DNA from: Shewanella canadensis
GTDB lineage: Bacteria; Pseudomonadota; Gammaproteobacteria; Enterobacterales; Shewanellaceae
DNA: 64,000 bases
Direction of reading: 5' to 3'
NCBI RefSeq assembly: GCF_003966225.1
Contig: NZ_RXNU01000001.1
Coordinates: 496,001-560,000, forward strand
Each line of letters begins with the position of its first letter. Positions within the stretch are counted from its first letter, which is position 1. Positions 1 through 7,516 of the stretch are shown one piece after another. The notes under the pieces are model-generated. The model saw nothing but the letters and a program-made list of their open reading frames with translations. It did no database searches and had not been told where the DNA came from. The position numbers and the translations under genes are program-made.

Positions 1-213
1 GTGGTGTTATTGGCAACGGGTGAGAATAAAGCCGATGCCATTTTGGCTACAGTGGAAGGACCGTTGATGGCCGCATGCCCCGCCTCTGCGCTGCAACTGC
101 ACACCGACGCCGTTTTGGTGATAGATGAGGCCGCAGCATCTAAACTGTCAGACCGTGATTTTTATAAGCACATCGAAAATGAAAATCAGAAGCTGATGGC
201 TAAACTCCCCTAG
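1..213 (+). CDS. nagB: Glucosamine-6-phosphate deaminase, C-terminal end (partial)
   Basis: Only the last 70 residues are in the window; the gene begins upstream, so the GTG at position 1 is not its start. The segment [12 protein letters not shown] followed by [17 protein letters not shown] resembles the C-terminal part of NagB-type glucosamine-6-phosphate deaminases of the short, Bacillus-like form. These convert glucosamine-6-phosphate to fructose-6-phosphate plus ammonia in amino-sugar catabolism. The gene ends with TAG at 211-213, directly against the stop codon of the convergent GGDEF gene, with no intergenic DNA for a separate terminator. The rest of the presumed nag locus would lie upstream. 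Confidence 0.8.
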
Positions 214-1992
214 TCAATTACAAGTTTCGCCTGGGACATCTGGGCTGTTTTCATAACTTATCTGATTTTTTCCGCATTGTTTGGCCTGATAGAGTTGCTG
301 ATCGGCAAGTGAAATCAGTTGCTCTAGGGTGAAGTGAGCCGGACTTCCGTGGGCCAGTCCTATACTCGCGGTTACCTGAAGTTCGTTACTGTCAGCAATA
401 AATGCATGCTTTGCAATGCTCTCACACAGGTGTTTAGAGATAGTCGAAGCTTCTCTGAGTCGAGTCTTGGGTAGCAATAAAATAAACTCCTCACCTCCCC
501 AGCGAGCCGCGATATCTTGCTGCCTGAGACTCTTGTTCAATAGTGTTGCAAATTGAACAAGAACGTCATCGCCGACAGTATGACCATATGTGTCGTTGAT
601 GACCTTGAAGTAGTCAATGTCGATAATGATCATTGATACCCCAACTTTTGTCTTTTTTTGCTTCCAGAATATTGGGGTTATCTCATAGAAAGCCCGGCGA
701 TTATTGAGTCCCGTCAGAGGATCTGTCTTGGCCTGATGTTCGGCAATGATCTTCTCTCTTTCTGTGGCGCGAAATTTGACAGCCAGCGCCAATGCCAATA
801 ACACTATGTCGATGAGAATGCCGATTTCGGCAGCGCGATAGGTCACATCGGTAAATGGAATGAATCCCCAAACCGCCATGCCTGTGACAGCGGCACCTGT
901 CATCGAAGATGTAGATGCCAGTAAAAATACCTTAGCGCTGGGATTGCCGGCCTTAAGTGCCAGAAGACCAAGCAGTATCATCATAAATGAGAATAGAAGC
1001 ATAAAGTCGAAGGCAAAAAAGAGCCCAAGAACCTGATCGCCGGCGATGAAGGCCATAAGCAGCAGTAGAGGGAACAGGATGCAGATAAGCTTGGTGAGTT
1101 TATAGGTGCCAGGCAGGAAGGATTTTACCCGTAAAAAGCGTAACGCAAACAGCAGGCCTGTCACATTGAAGAGCATCATCAATACCGGATTTGCCCATTG
1201 CTGCCATTGTGGAAACTCAGGCCATAGCCACTGATAACCATGGCCTGTATAGGACAAGTTCATCAATAGAAATCCAAACAAAAACATCGAGTATAAGAGG
1301 TAGCTGATGCTTCTCATCCCGATAAATAACAATATGTTGTAAATAAGCAGGCAGAGTACTGCACCATAGAGGAAGCCATAGCTATAACTTTGGAATTGGG
1401 ATCGTTCTAGTGCTGTATCCAGATTTGAAAAGTATATTGGCAAGACCATAGGATCAGGTGATTCGATACGAATTAATACCGTCGTTTCCCCCGGTGTGAA
1501 GTCATGATCGAAGCTGAAATACCTGTCGTTTAAATTGCGCTTGGTAAAAGAACTTCTATCTCCAGAATATTGAGTTACCACCTGTCTGAATGCGGTCGTT
1601 CGTGTCGGAATATAGTGAATGTCTACACTATCTAGCCAAGATGTTGCTATCTGGATTCGCCTATTAACCGGGGAGGTTAGCGGATTTTGAACATTAAAAG
1701 CCAACCAGATAGGTTTAGAGCCAATACCGAAGCTGAGCACGCTTGAATGAGAGGCTGTAAAATCCCCTTGTAAATAGGCTGCTAGGGCCGAGTTAACAGA
1801 GAGCGGCTGCTGCTCTTGAAGAAAGAGGAGCTCTTTACCTATCGGCTGTTTAAATACGTTTGAGGTATCTAAAGGTGCAGCGAGTACAGGCAATAGGAAT
1901 GATAATATTGCTAAGAGTGTGGATACTAGGGCGAGAGTAACACGCTGCATAGTTGAAGCCAGTGCAAACCTTAGGTTAGAACTTTTGCTCAT
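214..1992 (-). CDS. 7TMR-DISM diguanylate cyclase (GGDEF)
   Basis: This is a predicted inner-membrane receptor that makes cyclic di-GMP. A hydrophobic leader (about residues 15-40) is followed by a periplasmic 7TMR-DISMED2-like domain, a block of seven hydrophobic helices and a C-terminal GGDEF domain. The active-site loop reads GGEEF (about 499-503), and an RQQD inhibitory-site motif lies just upstream (about 490-493), so both catalysis and product feedback look intact. The frame is open upstream to about 2142, but that would overlap the divergent gene. ATG at 1992 (MSKSSNLRF) is preferred, although its ribosome-binding site is weak; ATG at 1950 is an alternative. Ligand unknown. Confidence 0.85.
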   Translation of the reverse strand: MSKSSNLRFALASTMQRVTLALVSTLLAILSFLLPVLAAPLDTSNVFKQPIGKELLFLQEQQPLSVNSALAAYLQGDFTASHSSVLSFGIGSKPIWLAFNVQNPLTSPVNRRIQIATSWLDSVDIHYIPTRTTAFRQVVTQYSGDRSSFTKRNLNDRYFSFDHDFTPGETTVLIRIESPDPMVLPIYFSNLDTALERSQFQSYSYGFLYGAVLCLLIYNILLFIGMRSISYLLYSMFLFGFLLMNLSYTGHGYQWLWPEFPQWQQWANPVLMMLFNVTGLLFALRFLRVKSFLPGTYKLTKLICILFPLLLLMAFIAGDQVLGLFFAFDFMLLFSFMMILLGLLALKAGNPSAKVFLLASTSSMTGAAVTGMAVWGFIPFTDVTYRAAEIGILIDIVLLALALAVKFRATEREKIIAEHQAKTDPLTGLNNRRAFYEITPIFWKQKKTKVGVSMIIIDIDYFKVINDTYGHTVGDDVLVQFATLLNKSLRQQDIAARWGGEEFILLLPKTRLREASTISKHLCESIAKHAFIADSNELQVTASIGLAHGSPAHFTLEQLISLADQQLYQAKQCGKNQISYENSPDVPGETCN

Positions 1993-2007
1993 TAGTGTTA
2001 ACACTAA
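1992..2007. promoter_or_regulatory. Perfect 16-bp palindrome, candidate operator
   Basis: TTAGTGTTAACACTAA is its own reverse complement. It touches the start codon of the GGDEF gene and lies about 115 bp before the divergent nitroreductase gene. The position suits a dimeric repressor controlling either gene, but no regulator was identified. Confidence 0.4.
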
Positions 2008-2123
2008 AGCGGTGGCGGTAAAATGTACAGACTTACTCGCTGAAAATTGCTGTGGTTTTATTTGCTGGTTTTTTACTCTCCTTGAGTTATGGTAAACAGA
2101 GAATATCAATACAAGGAAGAGAG

Positions 2124-2804
2124 ATGATTGAGGTTGAAGCACATTTTCCTCTAACAGATTTTATTGAGTACAGCGAAGAGGAGATGCTCGCTAGGGCTAA
2201 GAGCCATTACAATGAAGTTAAAAGGCGTCACTCTATCAGGCAGTTTTCTGATAAAGCAGTTAGCAGAGAGCTTATCGAACAATGCATTCAAACTGCCGCA
2301 ACCGCACCTAGCGGTGCCAACCACCAACCCTGGCACTTTGTCGCGATAAGCTCACCCGAAGTTAAGTCACAGATCCGCCATGAAGCCGAGGCGTTGGAGC
2401 GCTCTTTTTACGAAGGCAGAGCGGGTGAAGAGTGGCTGGAGGCGTTGAAACCTTTGGGGACCGATGCCAATAAATCATATCTAGAGCGTGCGCCCTGGCT
2501 TATCGCCGTATTTTCTCAAAAGCGTGGCGGGATTGAAAATAATGCCAGCAAGACTAACTATTATGTTCATGAGTCTGTAGGCATCGCTACAGGCTTTCTT
2601 CTGCAAGCCTTACATCATGCGGGTCTTGGCACCTTAACTCACACGCCTAAACCTATGTCTTTTTTGAGTAAGGTCTGTGGGCGAGACAATGATGTCGATC
2701 GCCCCTATATGCTGATTGTTGTCGGATACCCGGATGAAGGGGCGACAATTCCGGCTCACTCTACCCAGAAAAAATCGCTTGATGAGATCACCAGCTTTCT
2801 TTAG
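2124..2804 (+). CDS. Nitroreductase-family flavoprotein, iodotyrosine deiodinase-like
   Basis: A 226-residue FMN-dependent nitroreductase-fold protein. The motif ATAPSGANHQPW (about 58-70) fits the FMN-binding region. It resembles iodotyrosine deiodinase (IYD) rather than generic nitroreductases: the lid carries Glu92, Tyr96 and Lys117 with the same spacing as the Glu/Tyr/Lys triad that binds halotyrosine in animal IYD, followed by a YYVHESVGIA segment and a C-terminal GYPDEGATIP. Likely chemistry is reductive dehalogenation of halotyrosines; substrate is inferred. ATG at 2124 follows a good AAGGAAGAGAG ribosome-binding site. The cupin gene follows after 26 bp, suggesting an operon. Confidence 0.8.
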   Translation: MIEVEAHFPLTDFIEYSEEEMLARAKSHYNEVKRRHSIRQFSDKAVSRELIEQCIQTAATAPSGANHQPWHFVAISSPEVKSQIRHEAEALERSFYEGRAGEEWLEALKPLGTDANKSYLERAPWLIAVFSQKRGGIENNASKTNYYVHESVGIATGFLLQALHHAGLGTLTHTPKPMSFLSKVCGRDNDVDRPYMLIVVGYPDEGATIPAHSTQKKSLDEITSFL

Positions 2805-2830
2805 TCGTTAACATGACTTATTGAGGAAAT

Positions 2831-3148
2831 ATGAATAAGAGTAATATGTTGAGTGAGCTCCCCACAGACCTTTCTCTTGAAGTGTTCGAGCAGATCGGCG
2901 GCAATGACAAGGTCTTAATCGAGCGGATTGTCTCTAATGCCCATGTGACTCCTGAGGGGCAATGGTACGATCAAGATAGAAGTGAGTGGGTGATGGTGTT
3001 GAAGGGGGAAGCCAAGCTGCAGTTTGAGCATGGTGAGCTTATACACCTGCGAACAGGGGATTATGTCGATATTGAGGCACATAGAAAACATAGGGTGAGC
3101 TGGACCAGTGAAGAGACTGAAACTGTATGGTTAGCAGTACATTACTGA
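2831..3148 (+). CDS. Small cupin-domain protein
   Basis: A 105-residue single-domain cupin. The pattern GQWYDQDRSEWVMVLKGEA, then LRTGDYVDIEAHRKHRV, matches the two conserved cupin motifs. The metal ligands are partly altered: the first motif has no clear His-x-His, while His residues remain in the second. It starts 26 bp after the deiodinase-like gene and is probably co-transcribed. Proteins of this type may be small oxygenases, isomerases or binding proteins; substrate unknown. A GAGGAAAT ribosome-binding site precedes ATG 2831. Confidence 0.75.
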   Translation: MNKSNMLSELPTDLSLEVFEQIGGNDKVLIERIVSNAHVTPEGQWYDQDRSEWVMVLKGEAKLQFEHGELIHLRTGDYVDIEAHRKHRVSWTSEETETVWLAVHY

Positions 3149-3280
3149 ATGTTTTTTGCTCACTTTGTTCATCTGCGCTTAATGATAGATTGTGATTTTA
3201 TATTAGCTAATCCCAATTGAGCCCCATTTTTTGCTATAATATCTCACCAAAATTTTCGCGTTACCTTTTGAGTGATTTTT

Positions 3281-5197
3281 ATGAGCAAAGCTGCCATCTT
3301 TACCCCCGATGATATCTCGCATATATCGAACCGATTAGAACTGCTTGCCCCGGCTAAAAATGCCGAATTTGGTATGGAAGCGATTCTTCATGGTGCCGAT
3401 GCGGTCTATATCGGTGGCCCTGATTTTGGCGCTCGTGCTAGCGCGGGTAATAGTGTGGAAGATATTTCCCGGCTCTGTAGCTTTGCCCATAAATACTATG
3501 CTCAGGTGTTTGTTACGCTTAATACCATCTTGATGGATGATGAGCTGGCCGATGCTGAAAAGTTGATCTGGCAGCTCTATGAAGCTGGCGCCGATGCCCT
3601 CATCGTACAGGATATGGGCGTATTACAGCTCGACCTTCCTCCCATCGCGTTGCATGCAAGTACTCAGATGGATAACCGCACCGCCGAAAAAGCGGTTTTT
3701 CTTGAGCAGGTTGGTTTCTCACAGGTCGTACTCGCTCGCGAACTGGGATTGAGTCAGATACGCGAAGTGGCCGCTCATACTAAGATGCAACTCGAGTTCT
3801 TCATTCATGGTGCCCTGTGTGTGGCTTACAGTGGTCTGTGTAACCTAAGCCATGCATTCAGTAATCGCAGTGCTAACCGAGGTGAATGTTCACAGATGTG
3901 TCGTCTTCCGGGCGAACTTAAGACCCGTCAGGGCGAAGTACTTGCCGAAAATGAGCATCTGTTATCGCTAAAAGATAATAATCAGACCGATAATCTCGAA
4001 GCCTTGATCGATGCCGGCGTGCGCTCGTTTAAAATTGAAGGCCGACTCAAAGATATCAACTATGTGAAAAATGTGACAGCCCATTACAGGCAAGAGCTGG
4101 ACAAGATCATCGCGCGCCGTCCGGAATTGAAAGCTTCATCACATGGTCGCAGTGTGCATAACTTCACTCCAAATCCGGAGAAAACCTTTAACCGTGGTCG
4201 CACCGATTACTTTGTTCATGAGCGTAGTCAGGGGGTCAGTGATTTTCGTTCACCGAAATTTATCGGTGAAGAGGTCGCAACGGTTAAGGCCTTAGGCAAA
4301 GATTACATCGAGGTTAACTCCACCCACAGTTTTAATAATGGTGATGGCTTATGTTACTTCCCTGCCAACTATGCCAGTGCCAAGCAGTCCGATGATAAGC
4401 TGAAAGGCTTGCGGTTGAATCGCGCCGAAGGTCTTAAACTGCATGTATTGGCGGTGCCAGGCGATCTTGAAGTGGGTATGACTATCTATCGTAACCGAGA
4501 TCAGGCTTTCGAGGCGGTGTTGGCCAAAGAGTCATCGAAGCGTTCTATTGAGGTCGATATCAAGCTGACAGACACCACAGATGGCATCAAGATGGCGATG
4601 ACAGATATCTATGGTCATCAGGGCGTGGTGACTCTGGCTTTAGATAAACAGGCTGCAAATGAACCAGAAAGCGCTAGGGCAAAGCTGCGTAAACAGTTAG
4701 GAAAACTTGGCAGTACCGATTTTGTTGCCCGTGAGATCAGTATCGAGACTGAGCAAGTTTGGTTTGCGCCAGCCTCCGTGATTAACGGTCTTCGTCGTGA
4801 TGCGGTCACGGCGCTCGAGCAAGCCCGAGTCGATGATTATCAACGACCACTGCCCTGGAAACATAATCAAGACGCCATGTATCCGACTAAGCATCTTAGT
4901 TATCTGGCTAATGTGGCCAACCAAAAGTCGAAAGACTTCTATCTGCAGCATGGTGTGATTGAGATTGAAGATACCTATGAGAAGAACGGTATCACCGAAG
5001 AGGTCCCATTGATGGTGACTAAACATTGCCTGCGCTTCAACTTCAATCTCTGTCCTAAAGAGGTGCCGGGGATAAAGGCAGATCCTATGGTACTTGAGAT
5101 AGGTAAAGATGTATTAAAGCTGGTTTTCGACTGCCCTAAGTGTGAAATGATGGTGGTTGGCGCCAACCGTCAGGTGAAGAGCGACGGCAGAGGCTAG
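3281..5197 (+). CDS. rlhA: 23S rRNA C2501 hydroxylation protein RlhA (peptidase U32 family)
   Basis: A 638-residue protein close to E. coli RlhA/YdcP (653 aa) over its length. The N-terminal barrel is clear: RLELLAPAKNAEFGMEAIL, HGADAVYIGGPDFGAR, the FFIHGALCVAYSG segment and the RGECSQMCRLP cysteine motif. The C-terminal region has a further cysteine set (KHCLRFNFNLCPK and FDCPKCEMM), which in U32 RNA-hydroxylation proteins is thought to hold an iron-sulfur cluster. RlhA is needed for hydroxylation of cytidine 2501 in 23S rRNA. An in-frame GTG exists nine bases upstream at 3272, but ATG 3281 (MSKAAIF) is preferred. Confidence 0.9.
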   Translation: MSKAAIFTPDDISHISNRLELLAPAKNAEFGMEAILHGADAVYIGGPDFGARASAGNSVEDISRLCSFAHKYYAQVFVTLNTILMDDELADAEKLIWQLYEAGADALIVQDMGVLQLDLPPIALHASTQMDNRTAEKAVFLEQVGFSQVVLARELGLSQIREVAAHTKMQLEFFIHGALCVAYSGLCNLSHAFSNRSANRGECSQMCRLPGELKTRQGEVLAENEHLLSLKDNNQTDNLEALIDAGVRSFKIEGRLKDINYVKNVTAHYRQELDKIIARRPELKASSHGRSVHNFTPNPEKTFNRGRTDYFVHERSQGVSDFRSPKFIGEEVATVKALGKDYIEVNSTHSFNNGDGLCYFPANYASAKQSDDKLKGLRLNRAEGLKLHVLAVPGDLEVGMTIYRNRDQAFEAVLAKESSKRSIEVDIKLTDTTDGIKMAMTDIYGHQGVVTLALDKQAANEPESARAKLRKQLGKLGSTDFVAREISIETEQVWFAPASVINGLRRDAVTALEQARVDDYQRPLPWKHNQDAMYPTKHLSYLANVANQKSKDFYLQHGVIEIEDTYEKNGITEEVPLMVTKHCLRFNFNLCPKEVPGIKADPMVLEIGKDVLKLVFDCPKCEMMVVGANRQVKSDGRG

Positions 5198-5213
5198 GTT
5201 TGTCGAACGTAAC

Positions 5214-5251
5214 GCAACTTATGGTGATTCTTTGAGTGTCCCATAGGTTGC
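5214..5251 (+). terminator. Possible rlhA terminator hairpin
   Basis: GCAACTTATGG pairs with CCATAGGTTGC (one wobble) across a 16-nt loop. A T-rich stretch (ATTTTTT, about 5261-5267) starts roughly ten bases later, farther than in a canonical terminator. It lies 17 bp after the rlhA stop. Confidence 0.35.
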
Positions 5252-5457
5252 AGTTGCTTCATTTTTTATTCAACTATCTCTTTTCTTTGTAATTCTGTTC
5301 CTCGTTTAAAATTTCTTAATTTCCCTTTAGGCACCCTTTTAATTGTCACTCCTTTCGATTCTGTTAACCCTAACGGAATATGCTATCTTGAGACTTATCT
5401 ATAGATGGGCACTTATGCTAATCGGTATAAGGACCAAGCACTTTTTAAGGAAGAAAG

Positions 5458-5832
5458 ATGGGATTATTAGATTCGCTGATGGGCAATGCATCTGAAGTTA
5501 ATTTAGAGGAGTTAGCCGAAGAGTTAAATCCAATTTTGGGTGATAATGAGCAGCTACACCTGGCCTATAAAGTCATACGGGACATGTTTGTTTTTACCAA
5601 TAAGCGACTCATCTTAATCGATAAGCAGGGGATGACAGGCAAGAAAGTCAGCTATCACTCTATTCCCTATAAGGCTATCACCCATTTCGAAGTTGAAACT
5701 GCGGGCCGATTCGATATGGACTCTGAGCTTAAGTTATGGATCTCGGGTCAAAAAGATCCTTTGGTTAAAGAGCTTAAGAAGGGCACCGATGTGGTCGGTA
5801 TTCAGAAGACGATCGCAAACTTCTCGCTTTAG
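5458..5832 (+). CDS. Bacterial PH-domain protein
   Basis: A 124-residue soluble protein that looks like a single bacterial pleckstrin-homology domain (bPH family): FVFTNKRLILIDKQG, then VSYHSIPYKAITHFEVET and ELKLWISGQ are the characteristic strands. No signal peptide or membrane segment is seen. Members are widespread small cytoplasmic proteins of uncertain role; the fold is confident, the function unknown. An AAGGAAGAAAG ribosome-binding site precedes ATG 5458. It is monocistronic, and its stop is followed after 10 bp by a heptamer repeat array. Confidence 0.8.
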   Translation: MGLLDSLMGNASEVNLEELAEELNPILGDNEQLHLAYKVIRDMFVFTNKRLILIDKQGMTGKKVSYHSIPYKAITHFEVETAGRFDMDSELKLWISGQKDPLVKELKKGTDVVGIQKTIANFSL

Positions 5833-5842
5833 TTTATTCTTG

Positions 5843-5884
5843 CTACGAGCTACGAGCTACGAGCTACGAGCTACGAGCTACGAG
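5843..5884. repeat. Heptamer array CTACGAG x6
   Basis: Six perfect head-to-tail copies of CTACGAG, which in another phase is GAGCTAC, between the PH-domain gene and the ATPase remnant. The unit is related to the other arrays in this window under the degenerate consensus RASYTAB. There are no spacers, so it is not CRISPR. Confidence 0.95.
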
Positions 5885-5939
5885 CCAGGAGTTACCAGCA
5901 GCTCCCGGCTCGTTCTTAACTTGGCTTTTGCCGCTGCGG

Positions 5940-6482
5940 TTAAGTGCGGCTCTGCCAGTTCCAGCTGGGTTTGCTTAAAATATCCTGACCGACTATCTCC
6001 GTCTGCCCCAGTTGCTTATCCAGTTCAATCAGATTGCAGTGTTCGAATGTATTGAGGGCGTTGATCAAGCTATTGGCGTGAGAGACAACCCATAGTTGAC
6101 ACAGTTGTGATGCTTTGGCTATCAGACGAGATAGAGCTGGTAGCAGATCCGGGTGCAAACTGGTTTCGGGTTCATTAAGTACCATAAGCTCGGGTGGTCT
6201 GGGCGTTAATAGGGCTGCGACGAGCAGCAGGTATCTGAGTGTCCCGTCGGAAAGCTCAGCCGCATTGAGCGGACGTAACAGCCCCTCTTGGTAAAATCTC
6301 ACGCTTAGCATGCCGTTAGATTCATATTCGATATGCACTTTGGCCCCGGGGAAGGCATCGCTATCGCTGCGGAAGTGATCGTAGAAACGCCATGCTCTGA
6401 TGTTATCTCTTAGCCTAATGACTTCAGGTGTTCTTTCGGGATCGGCAAGCTCGGTGAAGATGCTATCTCTGTGTTGGTGTTG
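5940..6482 (-). pseudogene. 5'-truncated AAA ATPase remnant (COG4637-like)
   Basis: An uninterrupted 180-codon frame encodes only the C-terminal half of a predicted ABC/AAA-type ATPase. It holds a signature-like SDGTLRYLLL, a Walker B LMVLNEPETSLHPDL and a downstream WVVSHAN switch-like segment. The P-loop half is missing: an in-frame TGA (6485-6483) and then TAG lie immediately upstream, and no Walker A sequence is visible before the next gene. Homology begins right after the stop (QHRDSIFTELADPERTPEV), so a GTG-initiated short product from 6338 would be non-functional as an ATPase. Best read as a decayed gene; the C-terminal end appears complete. Confidence 0.7.
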
Positions 6483-6604
6483 TCAGGGTTGATACGCCTA
6501 TATTGACAAAAATATTTTGAAAGTGTTCGAGGTATTAGCGTCTTTATCTTTGAGTATGGTTCTCTATAATTGTTACTAATTCGAACCATCAAATGGAATA
6601 AATC

Positions 6605-6895
6605 ATGAGTATATTAACTGTCGTAGCCCATATCGAAGCGAAACAAGGTCAAGTGGAACTGGTGAGATCAGAACTGCTGAAACTGATTGAGCCTACACGT
6701 AAGGAGCTGGGCTGCCTGCAATACGACCTGCATCAAGATAACGAACGCCCTGAACTCTTTGTGTTTTATGAAGGTTGGGAAAGCAAGGCACTATTGCAGA
6801 CTCACCTTGCTAGTGGACATATCGAGGCATACCTGAAAGCTGTTGAGGGGGCGGTAGCAAGCTTTGTGATCAGTGAGATGACGAAAATAGGCTAA
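6605..6895 (+). CDS. Antibiotic biosynthesis monooxygenase (ABM/YgiN-like)
   Basis: A 96-residue ABM-domain protein. The sequence LTVVAHIEAKQGQVELVRSEL, GCLQYDLHQDNERPELFVFYEGWES and the closing helix fit the dimeric ferredoxin-like fold of YgiN-type quinol monooxygenases and related enzymes. These act without metal or cofactor on quinol or anthrone-type substrates, or serve in redox-stress responses; the substrate cannot be told from sequence. It is a single gene on the plus strand convergent with csdE. The start ATG 6605 has only a weak upstream AATGGAATAAATC. Confidence 0.8.
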   Translation: MSILTVVAHIEAKQGQVELVRSELLKLIEPTRKELGCLQYDLHQDNERPELFVFYEGWESKALLQTHLASGHIEAYLKAVEGAVASFVISEMTKIG

Positions 6896-6916
6896 CTGTT
6901 GATCGTTATTCGCTTT

Positions 6917-7354
6917 CTAGGCTGCGGTTTTGATCGCCTTAGCCAAGGCGAACAATCCATTAGTGCGTGACGGGCTAAGTTGGCCCGTTAATCCTAGCTG
7001 GTCAAAGTAGCCTTCTATATCAAAAGTGGCTATCTCTTCTGAGCTTTTACCATGACAAGCGGCCAACAGCAGAGCAACCAATCCTTTTATGATACGGGCA
7101 TCGCTGTCGGCCAGAAAATAATGTTTGCCTTCTATTACGGTGTGGTAGAGCCAGGCATTACTCTCGCATCCTCTGACCTGAGCCTGTTCTACACGAAACT
7201 CCTCGCCTAGCTTAGGCAGAGTTTTACCAAGCAGCATTATTTGACGATAGCGTTCTTGCCAATTATTGGCGTTCTCAAACGACAGCATTATCTCACTGCT
7301 ATCGAGTTTAAGTGCTAAAAATACCTCTGTGGCGGGCTGTGCTGTTTGACTCAT
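6917..7354 (-). CDS. csdE: Cysteine desulfurase sulfur acceptor CsdE (SufE family)
   Basis: A 145-residue SufE/CsdE-family protein. The active-site cysteine is Cys63 in VRGCESNAWL, the conserved loop that receives persulfide sulfur. The downstream gene order (csdA, heptamer array, csdE, all minus strand) places it with its donor desulfurase, as in E. coli csdA-csdE. The pair supplies sulfur for Fe-S clusters or for cyclic t6A modification through CsdL in E. coli; no csdL is seen here. A 105-bp heptamer array lies between the two genes, so a joint transcript would carry it. Confidence 0.88.
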   Translation of the reverse strand: MSQTAQPATEVFLALKLDSSEIMLSFENANNWQERYRQIMLLGKTLPKLGEEFRVEQAQVRGCESNAWLYHTVIEGKHYFLADSDARIIKGLVALLLAACHGKSSEEIATFDIEGYFDQLGLTGQLSPSRTNGLFALAKAIKTAA

Positions 7355-7400
7355 ACTTGACCTGAATACTGTTAAATAAATCTATGTAATGGATAACTTG

Positions 7401-7505
7401 CTAGAACCTAGAACCTAGAACCTAGAACCTAGAACCTAGAACCTAGAACCTAGAACCTAGAACCTAGAACCTAGAACCTAGAACCTAGAACCTAGAACCT
7501 AGAAC
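7401..7505. repeat. Heptamer array CTAGAAC x15
   Basis: Fifteen perfect tandem copies of CTAGAAC (AACCTAG in another phase) followed by a partial CT, occupying nearly all of the space between csdA and csdE. The purity suggests recent expansion or slippage. The same unit recurs between epd and pgk. Confidence 0.97.
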
Positions 7506-7516
7506 CTGAAATTTAA

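Noticed and set aside
5843..5884. Tandem repeats considered as a CRISPR array (also 7401-7505, 38653-38707, 44076-44215)
   Set aside because: Units are 7 bp and directly adjacent with no spacers, and no cas genes are present.
5940..6482. ATPase remnant as part of a defence system
   Set aside because: The P-loop half is missing and no nuclease or other defence gene is adjacent.
6410..6592. Minus-strand 60-residue open frame upstream of the ATPase remnant
   Set aside because: It overlaps the remnant in another frame, has no ribosome-binding site, and shows no protein family pattern.
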